Source: Lachnospiraceae bacterium (GTDB taxonomy: Bacteria; Bacillota; Clostridia; Lachnospirales; Lachnospiraceae). Taken from it: a DNA stretch of 44,494 bases. Below the pieces are notes generated by a model, which saw only the letters and a list, made by a program, of their open reading frames with translations, did not search any database and had not been told where the DNA came from. The position numbers and the translations under genes are program-made. This document shows, one piece after another, positions 1 through 9,600 of the stretch. The stretch is taken from the NCBI GenBank assembly GCA_017513005.1, contig JAFWDM010000126.1, positions 1 to 44,494 on the forward strand, given 5' to 3'. Each line of letters begins with the position of its first letter. The stretch's first letter is position 1.

Positions 1-1586
1 CCGAGCCTGACCCGGAGCCTTCCGGAGGAGGCGGCACAGGCAGCAGTTCTTCCGGCAGTTCGCAGTCAGGTGCAGGAGCTTCGGAGAGTGCAGGCGGCAG
101 TTCGGGAACAACGGCGGATCCTGTACCCACTGATACCGGAAAGACTGCTGCCCCCGGCACGGCTGACAGCAGTTCTTCTTCCTCAGGCGCTTCCGCAGGA
201 ACCGGCGCTTCCCGGACTACAGACCAGACTGCAGCGACAGATAAGACACAGGCAGCGGATACAACTGCGGCACAGACACCTGCAGCGGATACTGCGGCGG
301 CACAGACGCCTGTAGAGGACACGACTCCTGTCGATGTCCCGGTTCCGCAGGGAACGACCAGAAAGAACGACAAGGATAAGGACCTCAAGGACCGTCAGAC
401 GACCCTCAATCCCGATGAAGTCCCGACCGGTTATAACCAGGCCCTCAACTACAGCGGGACGAACGAACAGTTGATCGCCGGCCAGAATATCGTTTCAGGC
501 CTGTCGATCATCCGTGATGACTTCCGGTTCTATACGATCGACAAGAACCTGGCCTTTTCCGCCAGAGCACAGGCGGTCCACGAGGAGATGAAGAGCGCCT
601 CCAGGCAGGTCGGCACCTTCTCAGAGAACGACGCGCTCTATATCTTAAGCGAAGAGAAGGACGGCTGGCTCTATGTGGAATCCGGCAATGTCCGCGGCTT
701 TGTAAAAGCAAAGGATATTCTCCAGGGGAAGGACGCGGACGCTGTTCTGGCAGACCTGCAGGAAAAACTCGAGACACTCGGTGAACTTACAGGGGAGACA
801 CTCCACGCAGAAGACCTGCTCATGTTCGCGCAGGAAACTGTCCCTGCGGGAGAGAATGCCGCATTTACCTACAAGCGGTGCACGACCAAATCCACGGTCG
901 TTGACAAGAGCTATGCGGTCGCGGAGACGGATGCTTCAATTCTGGAGGAAGCCAGTGAAGGCGCCCGTGAGATCGGGCATCTTGCCGCGGGCAATCTCGC
1001 CTATGTGATCATGCCGGTCAATGAGGAGTGGGTCTATGCGGAATCCGGCAATGTGCGCGGCTTTGCGCGCAGGTCGGATCTGACCACAGGATCCGCCGCC
1101 AAGAAGATCGTCGCGGAGAACGGCGAGGCCTCCATGGCCACTGCAGAACAGCTTGTCGAGCCTTCGGACAACGCAGCCCTGTATTACACGCTGAATTCTG
1201 TCCGTGACGGCGTCGCCTACAGCGATATCCGTACGGAGATCGTCCAGATCGCCGCGGAGTGCATCGGCAATCCCTATGTCTGGGGCGGAACATCCCTGAC
1301 CTACGGCGCGGACTGCTCCGGCTTTGTCCAGACCCTGTATTCCATGTTCGGATACAACATTCCGCGTGTCGCTGACGCCCAGTCCAGGTACGGCACACAG
1401 ATCCCGATCAGTGACGCCGCGCCCGGCGACCTGATTTTCTTTGCGGCCAACGGCTATGTCTATCACGTAGCTCTGTATGCGGGCGACGGCATGACCATCG
1501 AGGCCTACAGCGAGGACCGCGGCATCATCGCGACACCGATCGGCAACCGCGACGCCGTCTGGGCGACCCGCGTGATCGAGGACTGA
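1..1586 (+). CDS. NlpC/P60 family cell-wall hydrolase with SH3-like domains (N terminus outside window)
   Basis: The reading frame is open from base 3 to the TGA at 1584-1586, about 527 visible residues, with no start inside the window; the TTG at 471 is internal. A Ser/Gly/Thr/Ala-rich low-complexity linker fills roughly the first 140 residues. Two SH3b-like domains follow, each ending in the shared string SGNVRGF, then a C-terminal NlpC/P60 domain. The catalytic Cys is in ADCSGF (codon 1314), the His in YHVALY (codon 1464), and a Glu in TIEAY (codon 1500) sits at the third polar position. Members of this family cut D-Glu to diamino-acid bonds in peptidoglycan peptides, and the SH3 modules bind cell wall. 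It is presumably secreted, but the signal peptide lies upstream of the window. A strong terminator follows at once, so it ends its transcription unit. Confidence 0.9.
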   Translation, partial: EPDPEPSGGGGTGSSSSGSSQSGAGASESAGGSSGTTADPVPTDTGKTAAPGTADSSSSSSGASAGTGASRTTDQTAATDKTQAADTTAAQTPAADTAAAQTPVEDTTPVDVPVPQGTTRKNDKDKDLKDRQTTLNPDEVPTGYNQALNYSGTNEQLIAGQNIVSGLSIIRDDFRFYTIDKNLAFSARAQAVHEEMKSASRQVGTFSENDALYILSEEKDGWLYVESGNVRGFVKAKDILQGKDADAVLADLQEKLETLGELTGETLHAEDLLMFAQETVPAGENAAFTYKRCTTKSTVVDKSYAVAETDASILEEASEGAREIGHLAAGNLAYVIMPVNEEWVYAESGNVRGFARRSDLTTGSAAKKIVAENGEASMATAEQLVEPSDNAALYYTLNSVRDGVAYSDIRTEIVQIAAECIGNPYVWGGTSLTYGADCSGFVQTLYSMFGYNIPRVADAQSRYGTQIPISDAAPGDLIFFAANGYVYHVALYAGDGMTIEAYSEDRGIIATPIGNRDAVWATRVIED

Positions 1587-1605
1587 TGATAACAGAAAAG
1601 AATAG

Positions 1606-1649
1606 AAAAAGCCCCGGAAACAGATCACAAAGTGTTTCCGGGGCTTTTT
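1606..1649 (+). terminator. Rho-independent terminator after the NlpC/P60 gene
   Basis: A perfect 17-bp stem (1606-1622 with 1633-1649) around a 10-nt loop. The GC core GCCCCGGAAACA is flanked by an A-run and a T-run, so it can work in both directions. It starts 20 nt after the stop codon. Confidence 0.9.
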
Positions 1650-1872
1650 ATCTGAATAAAAATCTGCAGAAAATCTTCAGAAAACAGAGAATTCACCGTC
1701 TGACCGGGCAGGAGCCATCCGGTGACAGACGGTGAATTTCGGCGGAAAAGCAGAAAACTGGCCGCAGAGTCCTTGTTCTATTTATTCGCAAAAGGCATCT
1801 TTAACGAATAGTTAATGGCAGATAAGAATATTTTTCTCAAAAATCTGAATAGGGATAATAATCAAAGTTAAA

Positions 1873-1902
1873 GGGACAAATACAAGAAATGTGTGATACA
1901 AT
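1873..1902 (+). promoter_or_regulatory. Possible extended -10 promoter for the DUF937 gene
   Basis: TACAAT at 1897-1902 is preceded by TGA (extended -10), with a weak -35-like GGGACA at 1873-1878, spacer 18. The predicted start of transcription is near 1909, giving a leader of about 68 nt. The -35 is poor, so confidence is limited. Confidence 0.35.
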
Positions 1903-1976
1903 CAATATGATAGCAGGGTCAAAAGCCCCGAACCCACGGCGATAAACAGTTTTTCTGCTCAATGGGAGGTGAAAAC

Positions 1977-2567
1977 ATGAATCTGCTGCAATTACTATTA
2001 GGCGCTATGACATCTCAGTCTTCTGTCGGTTCTGTTGCCGGCAAGACAGGTCTGTCGGATAAACAGATCAAAAAGCTGATGGCGCTCGCGATCCCTCTTC
2101 TGCTCAAGTACATGACGAAAAATGCATCATCGGGTACTGGTGCGCAGTCACTGCTTGGAGCTCTTTCCCAGCATACGAATAAGAAGGGTATGGACCAGCA
2201 GCTCGACGATGCGGATGAGGAGGACGGAGGCAAGATCATCGGTCACATTCTTGGCAAGAATGAAGGAAAAGTGACGCAGGATCTGGCTGCCCAGACCGGA
2301 TTGGATTCCTCACAGATCCACAAGGTACTTTCCATTATTGCCCCGGCCTTGATGAGCGGCGTCTCTGAAGCTGCCGCAGGCAGCAGCGCTGCAAAACCTG
2401 CCGCTGGACAGGCGCCTTCCCTTACAGGCCTCGCAGGTTCCGGTATTTTCGGAGCTTTGTTCGGAGGAGCCGGGAAAAATGAAAAGAAGGATGCTAAGGA
2501 TGCAGATGGCAATGCCGCGATCGACGGCACAGCACTGCTGCAGGCACTTCTGGGCGCAAAAAAATGA
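1977..2567 (+). CDS. DUF937 domain-containing protein
   Basis: A 196-residue protein. The start is set at ATG 1977 because GGGAGGTG lies 6-7 nt upstream; an in-frame ATG at 1962 would overlap that ribosome binding site and is rejected. The N-terminal half has the DUF937 pattern of short helices (LLQLLLGAMT, then LSDKQIKKLMALAIPLLLKY). The motif recurs near residues 80-125 (QDLAAQTGLDSSQI, IIAPALMSGV), suggesting an internal duplication. The C terminus is Ala/Gly-rich and ends LLQALLGAKK. There is no signal peptide or clear membrane span. The family has no established function. The gene is monocistronic, bounded by terminators on both sides, and faces a converging gene. Confidence 0.85.
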   Translation: MNLLQLLLGAMTSQSSVGSVAGKTGLSDKQIKKLMALAIPLLLKYMTKNASSGTGAQSLLGALSQHTNKKGMDQQLDDADEEDGGKIIGHILGKNEGKVTQDLAAQTGLDSSQIHKVLSIIAPALMSGVSEAAAGSSAAKPAAGQAPSLTGLAGSGIFGALFGGAGKNEKKDAKDADGNAAIDGTALLQALLGAKK

Positions 2568-2632
2568 GTTGAAGATAAGATCAATAAATGTGATAGAAAT
2601 GTGATATATTTTAGTAGCTGTTTTGATGAGAT

Positions 2633-2677
2633 AAATAAATGCAGGCTGTCGTTTTGGAGTACAGCCTGCATTTATTT
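2633..2677. terminator. Bidirectional terminator between DUF937 and lysozyme-like genes
   Basis: A perfect 17-bp stem (2633-2649 with 2661-2677) with an 11-nt loop. GCAGGCTGT forms the core and AAATAAAT/ATTTATTT the outer stem. It lies between two converging genes. A second 9-bp inverted repeat (TTCAGCACC at 2697-2705 with GGTGCTGAA at 2733-2741) without a T-run lies between it and the minus-strand stop. Confidence 0.75.
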
Positions 2678-2777
2678 GTTTCAATATTGGTATCTGTTCA
2701 GCACCCCGCGCCTCTGTCAGCCCGGGATTGCAGGTGCTGAATGATTACCAATTATAGTCCTTTTAGAGTATAGACTA

Positions 2778-5036
2778 TTATTTGACGACATGGATGGTCG
2801 TCTCCTTTTCAAGGGTTTCACCGTCGTGCTTAACCTTGAAGGTAACTGTATAATCACCGGGCCTGCTGACTTCTTCATCAAAATCAGCAGTCACTTCAGA
2901 AGTGATGTCAGTTCCCTGCCGGTCCTCTGCGAGCAGGAGGTCCCTGTCATGAAGAATCGAGACAAGGTCATCGATCTCATCGAGGGAGACGGAAGGGATC
3001 TCCTTTTCAAAGCCCTTTCCCTTTTCCTTCTCCCGGTCTTTTTCGTAGTTTTCTACCCAGATGAAGTGGATTCGCAGAGTTTCACTCTCCCTGGCATTTT
3101 CGTCTGCTGAATCAGAATCCACTGATGCAGAGTCTGCCTGCTTTGAATCCCCTTCTTCAGAATCCGCAGAATCTGTCTGGTCAGCAGCTTCTTCCTCAGA
3201 GTCCCCTGAATCTGCCTGGTCCGTATCTTCTTCCTCAGACTCTGCAGAGTCTGCCTGGTCTGTGTTTTCTTCCCCGTCATCCCCGGAATCAGAATGATCC
3301 GCATTTTCCTCCTCAGAGGATGCAGCGTCCGAATGCTCTTCTGTTTCCTCCTCCATGGAGGCAGGAGAATCTTCTGTCTCCTCCTCTTCTGTTTTCACAG
3401 CAGTATCTGAAAGCTGTTCTTCCTGCTGGTCATCTGCAAAAGATGCATTTGATCCATTGTTTTCCTGCAGGGTCTGGGCAGCAGCCAGCATGGCTTTTGC
3501 TGCGGAGGCAAAGGAAGCACTCTCCGTTTCCTGTGGATCTGCCGCGGGAGTCTCTTCTGTGTTATCCGAATGATCTTGGTCTCTGCTTTCTGCAGAGGAC
3601 AGATCTGTAGAAGCCTCTTCCCTGTCTTCCGCAGAAGGGCCTTCATCCCGGGAAGTATTATGGGAAGATGCGGCGTCACCGGACTCCGGCATTGCAGGTA
3701 CTGCTGTGCTGGTCGCGTTCGCGGCCGATGCGAGTGCTTCGGCAACAGCCATGGTCGCAGCTTCCTCCGTCATGGCGGAAACGGCATGTGCAGACGCGGA
3801 TGCGGTCTCTGTTTCTTCCGTCCTTCCGGCAGCCTTATTTGCAGCCTGCTGAAGGGCCTCTATGGCCGTCGGAGCTGTTGTCGTGCCTGCAGTCGTGGGC
3901 TGGTCAGCGGGTGCTTCAGATGCGCCCTCTCCATGCAGGATCCCGGAAACGGTCGTTCCGGCTGTACCGGTCTCTGATCCGGCTGCAACCAGGAAAGAAG
4001 TTTCGGCAGTTTCCTGTTCCGGGGCGTCCTGTGATGCGGACGGGGACTCCTGTGATGCGGCTGCAAGTGTTTCGGTTTCCTCCGGCTCTGTCTCCGCGAG
4101 CACGGCGTCGCGTTCCTGTGCCTCTGCGATCCAGACCGGTGCAAAGGCCTCCATGGCGGCGCTGGCCTGTACATTGCCCGTCTGGTCCAGAAGGAACCAG
4201 TCATCGCCGCTGTGGACGAGCCCGGTCACCAGAGAACCGTCCTGCCCGAAGTAGTAGCTCTTTCCGTCGATTTTCTGCCATCCGGTGACCATGACGCCGT
4301 CATCCGCGAAATAGTAGCGGTCGCCGTCGATCGTGCGCCAGCCGGTGATGCGTTTTCCATCCTCGTCGAGATAGAAAGTTTGATTCTCGATCGTCAGCCA
4401 GTCGGTCTGGTAGGAGCCGTCGCGCAGGATATAGTGCCAGACGCCGTCCACCTTGTACCACTCGGCCGGGCGGTAGGTCTCCCAGAAAGTCCCTTTGGCG
4501 AGTCCGCCGCGGTACACGGACACGGACCCCCTGCTGGCAGGCGCTTCAAAATGGTAGCAGTAATACTGCCCCGCCTCATAGGCGCCGTCCGCTGTGTTGT
4601 CCACGGACCGCAGATACTCCTCCACGCCGGGATAATGTGCATTGAGCTCGTACTCGAGATAGGCCAGCTGCCCCTCGATCGTCGTATAATCAAACCCGTT
4701 GGACCCGCACCAGCTGCGAAGGCGGCTGTAGCGGCCGCCGGTCCACTGGCAGAGGCCGTAGCTTCCGCCGCCGGCATTCCATGCCTGCGGATTGAAGGTG
4801 GATTCACAGCGGATGTTGGCCATGATGCCGCAGGCTGCAGCCTCCGTATAGCCCAGATCCTGTGTCAGGTACTCAAAGATCCGGTTGGCGTTTTCCTGCC
4901 AGGAAGCTGCGGATACCATGACCGCACCCGCACCGGAAACAGCCATTGCTACGGCGGCTGCTCCGGACATGAGCAGACCTGCCACGCGGCGCGCCGCAAG
5001 AGTTTTTTTACCGGGATGAAAATGCTTGTTGATCAA
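2778..5036 (-). CDS. Secreted phage-tail-type lysozyme with cell-wall-binding repeats and acidic repeat region
   Basis: A 752-residue secreted protein. The TTG start at 5036 follows GAGAGGAG with good spacing. Residues 1-43 form a signal peptide with KK and RR before a hydrophobic core and a VSA-type cleavage site. Residues about 45-190 match the phage tail lysozyme fold (GIMANIRCEST, GSYGLCQWTGGR), with Glu78 the likely catalytic acid. Next come choline/glucan-binding-type repeats (GWRTIDGDRYYF, GWQKIDGKSYYF) to about residue 300. A long Ala/Glu/Ser/Thr-rich region follows, containing five 13-residue acidic repeats. The C-terminal ~90 residues resemble a bacterial Ig-like domain ending TVTFKVKHDGE...TTIHVVK. 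The arrangement suggests a peptidoglycan-cleaving or remodelling wall-associated protein. No LPXTG anchor is seen. The function of the acidic region is unknown. Confidence 0.85.
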   Translation of the reverse strand: MINKHFHPGKKTLAARRVAGLLMSGAAAVAMAVSGAGAVMVSAASWQENANRIFEYLTQDLGYTEAAACGIMANIRCESTFNPQAWNAGGGSYGLCQWTGGRYSRLRSWCGSNGFDYTTIEGQLAYLEYELNAHYPGVEEYLRSVDNTADGAYEAGQYYCYHFEAPASRGSVSVYRGGLAKGTFWETYRPAEWYKVDGVWHYILRDGSYQTDWLTIENQTFYLDEDGKRITGWRTIDGDRYYFADDGVMVTGWQKIDGKSYYFGQDGSLVTGLVHSGDDWFLLDQTGNVQASAAMEAFAPVWIAEAQERDAVLAETEPEETETLAAASQESPSASQDAPEQETAETSFLVAAGSETGTAGTTVSGILHGEGASEAPADQPTTAGTTTAPTAIEALQQAANKAAGRTEETETASASAHAVSAMTEEAATMAVAEALASAANATSTAVPAMPESGDAASSHNTSRDEGPSAEDREEASTDLSSAESRDQDHSDNTEETPAADPQETESASFASAAKAMLAAAQTLQENNGSNASFADDQQEEQLSDTAVKTEEEETEDSPASMEEETEEHSDAASSEEENADHSDSGDDGEENTDQADSAESEEEDTDQADSGDSEEEAADQTDSADSEEGDSKQADSASVDSDSADENARESETLRIHFIWVENYEKDREKEKGKGFEKEIPSVSLDEIDDLVSILHDRDLLLAEDRQGTDITSEVTADFDEEVSRPGDYTVTFKVKHDGETLEKETTIHVVK
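3132..3326 (-). repeat. Five-unit 39-bp in-frame tandem repeat (acidic) in the lysozyme-like gene
   Basis: The motif (G/A)TCTG(C/T)CTGGTC-like recurs on the plus strand at 3132, 3171, 3210 and 3249, with a diverged copy at 3288: an exact 39-bp period. On the minus strand it encodes 13-residue units of the type TDQADSAESEEED. Units differ mainly at single bases, which suggests fairly recent expansion of a coding minisatellite. Confidence 0.85.
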
Positions 5037-5119
5037 AAATAATCGCTCCTCTCACAAAAAGCAGGATAAAGATTCCGGACATGGACCTTCCGATACTCCC
5101 GGTCCATGCCATCCTTACG

Positions 5120-5148
5120 ATTATAATCAATCGACTTAATAAATTCAA
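5120..5148 (-). promoter_or_regulatory. Sigma-A promoter of the lysozyme-like gene
   Basis: Reading the minus strand, -35 TTGAAT (5143-5148), 17-bp spacer, -10 TATAAT (5120-5125). The predicted start is near 5112, giving a leader of about 75 nt to the TTG start. The surrounding DNA is AT-rich. Confidence 0.7.
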
Positions 5149-5250
5149 CATAACTTGTAACAAATTTGTTAAAATTTCTGTGAACGCCTTCCGGAACACG
5201 AAGCATCTTAAACTGACTTTTTGATCTGAGTAGAGTTCTGAAAAACTTTG

Positions 5251-5955
5251 CTAGCTGTTCGCCTCTTTCCGCCTGCGCGCGACATCGATCAGGGCCTCCG
5301 CTTCGGTAAAAGCCTCAAAGAGGTAGGGTTCCTCCCATTCGCGGCCCTGTTTTTCACATGCCTTGATCTGCTTCCAGTCTTCGAGCAGGGTCTCCTGCGT
5401 GATTTCTGACCCGTCAATATCTGCCTTGTCTGATTCTGACCCGTCAATATCTGCCTTGTCTGATTCTGTACCGTCTATTTCTGCACTGTCTGTTTCTGCG
5501 CCGTTTATTATTGCCCTGTTTACGGCTGTCCCGTCTGTTTCTGCGCTTTCAGCCGCCGCTTTGCCGTCGGTCTCCCGGAACACATGCGGGTGACGGCGGA
5601 TCATCTTTTCGTCAATGGTGTGAATGACATCCTCCAGGGTAAAGAAGCCCTCCTCCTCCGCGATCAGGGAGTGCATCAGGACCTGCAGGAGCAGGTCGCC
5701 CAGTTCCTCTTTCAGACTGTCACTCTTTCCGGTTTTGGAAAGAATATTGATGCCGCAGACCACTTCCGCAGCCTCCTCTATGCAGGCGGCTTTGAGAGAT
5801 TCGTGTGTCTGGGCGCGGTCCCAGGGGCATCCGTCGGGTGCCCGCAGCTGTCTGATCGTTTCGACCAGTTCTGTGAAGGCAAGGGCAGCGGACTCTTCTG
5901 TTTCAGAAAATATGGTATTTTTATTTCTCATCCGGCTGTACTTCTCGTATGTCAT
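5251..5955 (-). CDS. mazG: MazG nucleotide pyrophosphohydrolase with repeat insertion
   Basis: A 234-residue MazG-type all-alpha NTP pyrophosphatase, which hydrolyses (d)NTPs to monophosphate plus pyrophosphate. Signatures are GCPWDRAQTHESL (42-54), the metal-binding EExxE (Glu60, Glu61, Glu64), LKEELGDLLLQV (81-92) and KMIRRHPHVF (117-126). Residues ~137-185, just after RRHPHVF, are a low-complexity acidic insertion of 10-residue repeats (SDKADIDGSE). The usual continuation LEDWKQIKACEK follows, so the insertion sits in a loop and the fold should be intact. There is one MazG domain, unlike the two-domain E. coli protein. The start is uncertain: ATG 5955 overlaps the HD gene by 35 nt, and an alternative ATG at 5931 has an equally weak ribosome site; either fits translational coupling. 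Confidence 0.9.
   Translation of the reverse strand: MTYEKYSRMRNKNTIFSETEESAALAFTELVETIRQLRAPDGCPWDRAQTHESLKAACIEEAAEVVCGINILSKTGKSDSLKEELGDLLLQVLMHSLIAEEEGFFTLEDVIHTIDEKMIRRHPHVFRETDGKAAAESAETDGTAVNRAIINGAETDSAEIDGTESDKADIDGSESDKADIDGSEITQETLLEDWKQIKACEKQGREWEEPYLFEAFTEAEALIDVARRRKEANS
5401..5550 (-). repeat. 30-bp in-frame tandem repeat inside mazG
   Basis: Five 30-bp units. The first two (from 5404 and 5434) are identical over the period, while the third to fifth (5461-5490, 5491-5520, 5521-5550) are progressively diverged. They encode 10-residue acidic units such as SDKADIDGSE and sit in a loop between conserved MazG segments. Confidence 0.85.
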
Positions 5956-6547
5956 TTTTGATGTTACCGTTTTCTATGTTCCTTCGGATGATCGCATCTG
6001 TCACCTCGAACAGAGTCTCGGAGCCCAGGCGGGTCCTGCTCTGGCGGCCGTAGATCTGGCTGGCGGTCACGGCATGGTCCCGCCAGTCTCCGCCCCCGTT
6101 GGAATCATTCAGGAGGAGCGGCTGGAGGTTGTCCATGGCGTGGGCATACTTTGCTTCCGGGGTCTCGCAGGCTTCGAATTCATCAAAGAGGGCGATGAGC
6201 TCCTGCTTCTGGTCCTCGGGGAGGAGAGAATAGATGCGGTCTTTCGCGGCGTCCTCGCGTTCCTTCTGGGTCGCGAGGCCCTCCGTGTCGTAGGCATAGG
6301 TGTCTCCGGCGTCGATCTCCACGACATCGTGGAGCAGGCACATGAGCATCACCCGGGCGATGTCCACTTCTTCGTTGGCATATTCCCGCAGCAGATAGGC
6401 CATGACCGACATGTGCCAGGCATGCTCGGCATCGTTTTCGCGGCGCCCGTGTCCGGACAGGTGCGTCTGGCGGAAGATATTTTTTTCCTTATCGATCTCG
6501 AGGGAAAAATCCAGCTGGCGTTTGAGGCGCCGGTTCACTTTACACAA
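5921..6547 (-). CDS. HD domain protein (YfbR/HDDC2-like nucleotidase family)
   Basis: A 208-residue protein from a TTG start at 6547, chosen because AAAAAAGGAG lies 6 nt upstream; GTG 6538 is an alternative, and a longer frame would run into the upstream gene. The HD-type metal-binding residues are visible: His in NDAEHAWH, His-Asp in LLHDVVEIDAGDTYAYD, and Asp in AMDNLQPLLLN. The relatives known to me are 5'-deoxynucleotidase-like phosphohydrolases, so a role in nucleotide pools is plausible, and the overlapping downstream mazG fits nucleotide housecleaning. The stop TAA (5921) lies inside the mazG start region, so the two are probably translated in a coupled manner. The exact substrate cannot be read from the sequence. 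Confidence 0.85.
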   Translation of the reverse strand: MCKVNRRLKRQLDFSLEIDKEKNIFRQTHLSGHGRRENDAEHAWHMSVMAYLLREYANEEVDIARVMLMCLLHDVVEIDAGDTYAYDTEGLATQKEREDAAKDRIYSLLPEDQKQELIALFDEFEACETPEAKYAHAMDNLQPLLLNDSNGGGDWRDHAVTASQIYGRQSRTRLGSETLFEVTDAIIRRNIENGNIKNDIREVQPDEK

Positions 6548-6630
6548 AACAGTCTCCTTTTTTGTATTGGTCGTTTTCCGTATCCTGCAACAGGTCCTTA
6601 TAGCGCGGATCCCCTGGCCTGCCTGTGCGC

Positions 6631-9600
6631 TTATTTTGTCCTGACTTTCTTCACCGGGCTCCATGCCGAGTAGTACCGCACATTGCCGCACACCTTGTAG
6701 GTCCTGATCCGCACGGAATAGACTGTCTTTTCCCTGAGAGAGGTGAGCAGTATATTGGAGACGGTCTTTCCGGTCACCTGGCGGATGGCGTTTGTCTTAA
6801 AGCCGTTGCTGCTGTACTGGATCTGGTAACCGGTGATCTCATCCGGCTGCTTCCTCCAATTGACGCGGAGAGATTTCCGTGTGCCTGTCAGGGCGGAGAT
6901 CGTCGTTCCTTTCGGATTGATCGTAAAGGCTGCCGTGGTGCTGCCGCAGTAATTTCCCTTTCCGTAGATCGTGACGGATGCTCTGCCGACTTTTTTATTG
7001 TTCTGATAGACCACGGTGTAATCCGTTCCCTTTTTCAGCGCGGCGGTTCCCAGCCGGACGGCCAGGGAAAGGGTCCTGGGGCTTCCTGTCCAGACCACTG
7101 TCCGGACCCCGGAGACTGCCGCATTCCGGACAGAGGCGCGGCTGATCGTAAAGCCCAGGGTCCTTGTCCCGCTGTAGATGCCCTTTCCGGTGATCAGGGC
7201 AGAGGCTTTTCCGGCGTTGAGATTGTTTTTATAGGTGACGACATAGTCTGTCCCGGACCTGAGCGTCTTTCCATTGTCCCTGACGGTCACTGAAGGCCTG
7301 TGTGCGGAGCCCCTGTAGACCAGACCGGTGCCGGCCAGGGAGACGGTGATCCTCTTTTCCGTCAGAGGGACAGAGGTGACCGTGATCGGGATATCTTTTT
7401 GTGCTTTTTTGTAGTCAGCGGTCGCGGCGGCGGTGACTGTGATCACGACCGTGCCGGGTTTCTTTGCAGTGATCCTGCCGGCTGCACTGACGGCGGCAAC
7501 GGCAGGTGCACTGCTGGTGTAGGTGACCCGGCCCTTAGCCCCGCTGACAGTGACGGCTGTCGATGTCCCTGCCTGGAGCTTTACCGGAGCCGCCCCTGCC
7601 TTGAGGGGCTGCGCGGCTTTTTCAATGGAAAAAGCTTTTACTGCTGTCCCTGTATAATTGTTGATGCCTGTGATCTCGACGGAGGCCGTACCGGCGCCCG
7701 CATGGATGTTGGAATCGTAGCGGATCAGGTAGTCTTTCTTTTCCGTGAGCGTGTTTCCGAACCTGTCCTTCACGGTGATTTCCGGAGTCTGTGGGGAACC
7801 GGAGTAGACCGGGACTTTTTCCGGAAAAGTGAGAAGGGCGCCGGAGAGGTCCTGGGGCGTGACTTCTATTGTACAGACTGCGGTCTGCTCCTGACTGCCG
7901 TTGACTGACCTGGCCGTAATGCGGGCGGTTCCCGTATTCTTTGCAGTGACGGTACCGGAGGCGGAGACCTGCGCGGTCTCCGTATTGTCGGAGGTCCATG
8001 TCAGGGACTTATCATGTGCATTTTCCGGCAGGACCTCTGCCATGAGCGTCTGTGTGCTGCCGGATTCCATGGTCAGGGTGTTCTTGTCCAGAAAGACACC
8101 GGTCACACCGACCAGCTTTGCCACCTGCCTGGACAGCTTCTGCCCGCATACGGTACAGGAAGCCGTCTCGGTCCCCTCCTTCTCATAGGTGGGGGCCGAA
8201 GTCACCTGCCAGGCCCCGGGAGTGTGGCCGGTCAGGGGATATTCGACGACACTGCCTTCGAACGCATCGCAGACCGCGCATTGCTTTCCGCTGCTGTGGC
8301 CCTTATGGGTGCAGGTGGGCAGAAGCTCTTCAAAAGGAATATAGACGTGTGTGTGGCCATCCGCGTACCAGTCTTCTGCAGAGATCCTGCCGTCCGCCAG
8401 CTCCAGCGCCTCTTTACCAAACCGGTCAAAGGAGCCGGCGTCATAGGCGTATCCCGTGCTGCCTCTGGAGGTATAGAGGACGTAGCCCGTCTCCGCGGTC
8501 CCGACCGCATATCCCCTGGGGGTGACCTGGCCGTCGGTGCCGACCAGGAAGAGGTCCCGCCCGCTGTTTCCGGAACCCATGTTGCTGCCATCGCAGTTGG
8601 TCAGATCGACCAGGTACCTCCCGCCGTCCTGCAGCGTGACGATATTCCACATATGGCCGTAAGACCGCAGCCCTGCCTTATCATCCGCTGCGACCAGCTC
8701 CCTTATATAGGACAGGTTCTTTCCCAGATAACCTGTCACCGAGATACATTCCACAGAATCCTCCCGGAAATCGCTCAGGTCACAGAGATACTGGAAAGCC
8801 TTCGAATACCCCTCGCAGACGACCTGGTTTTCGCGGTCATCGTCCAAGGCCCAGATCAGCTGCCAGGGGTCGCCATAAGGGACGGCAGAGGAAGAGGCGG
8901 CGGTGTTATTATAGCTGGTGCGCGCACAGATCTCCCTTCTGTAGGCGTCGAGCTTCTCGAGATCGGTGCAGTCTTTATACTGGTCCACGATGGCGTGGGC
9001 ATTGACACAGGCCTCTTTTACGGAGGAGCCCGTATCGGGGTTCACCTCATAGGTGCCGCTTTCCCCGCTCAGAGAGTAATCGGCTGAAACGGGGAAACGG
9101 AAGGTATAGGTCTTTGTCAGCTTCAGGTAGCAGCTGTCTTCCGATTTATAGGCGGTATAGGAAAAACCGTTCGCCGTGGAGCTCGCCGTCTTGTCATACC
9201 AGTACAGATCATAGGGGCAGTCAGCCAGCAGGGCTTTGTTGATCTCCTCAAAGCTGTAGCCCAGTAGCGCCTTCAGCGCCTGCGTCGCGGCCGGGTTGAT
9301 CCTGAGCGTTCCCGCTTCGTCTGTCACCAGGATCGAATCGACCCCCAGGTCCTCCGCGGTCCACTTAAGGTCGGTCACGCCGACATCGTCCGTGGTCAGG
9401 ACAAATTCCGTATAGGTGAGATCCCCGGAAGCCACCATCTGAATTTTTTCAAGAAGCCGGTTGTAGACGGCCCTGTTGTATTCGTTCAGCCGCCTCGACG
9501 CGGCGAGACTTCGTTTCAGGGGGGATTTTAAAAGATTCTGCGCCGGCTGCGGCTGCGCAGGCGCATAGCTGTCCGCAAACTGCAGCTCCCGGTTGACATA

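Larger units (their letters stand above)
1587..1976. other. 390-bp intergenic region with second hairpin
   Basis: After the terminator there is a long stem-loop: 1690-1702 pairs perfectly with 1726-1738 (13 bp) and encloses an inner 5-bp stem (1703-1707 with 1719-1723) across a 2-nt bulge. It has no T-run, so it is not a standard terminator. From about 1775 to 1910 the DNA is AT-rich and appears to hold the promoter of the next gene. No gene is seen here. Confidence 0.6.

Noticed and set aside
471-473. TTG at 471 as the start of the NlpC/P60 protein
   Set aside because: The frame continues open to the window edge with a Ser/Thr-rich linker typical of such proteins; there is no ribosome site at 471.
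3132-3326. CRISPR-like regular repeats
   Set aside because: Unit and period lie fully in frame within a coding gene, with no unique spacers and no cas genes.
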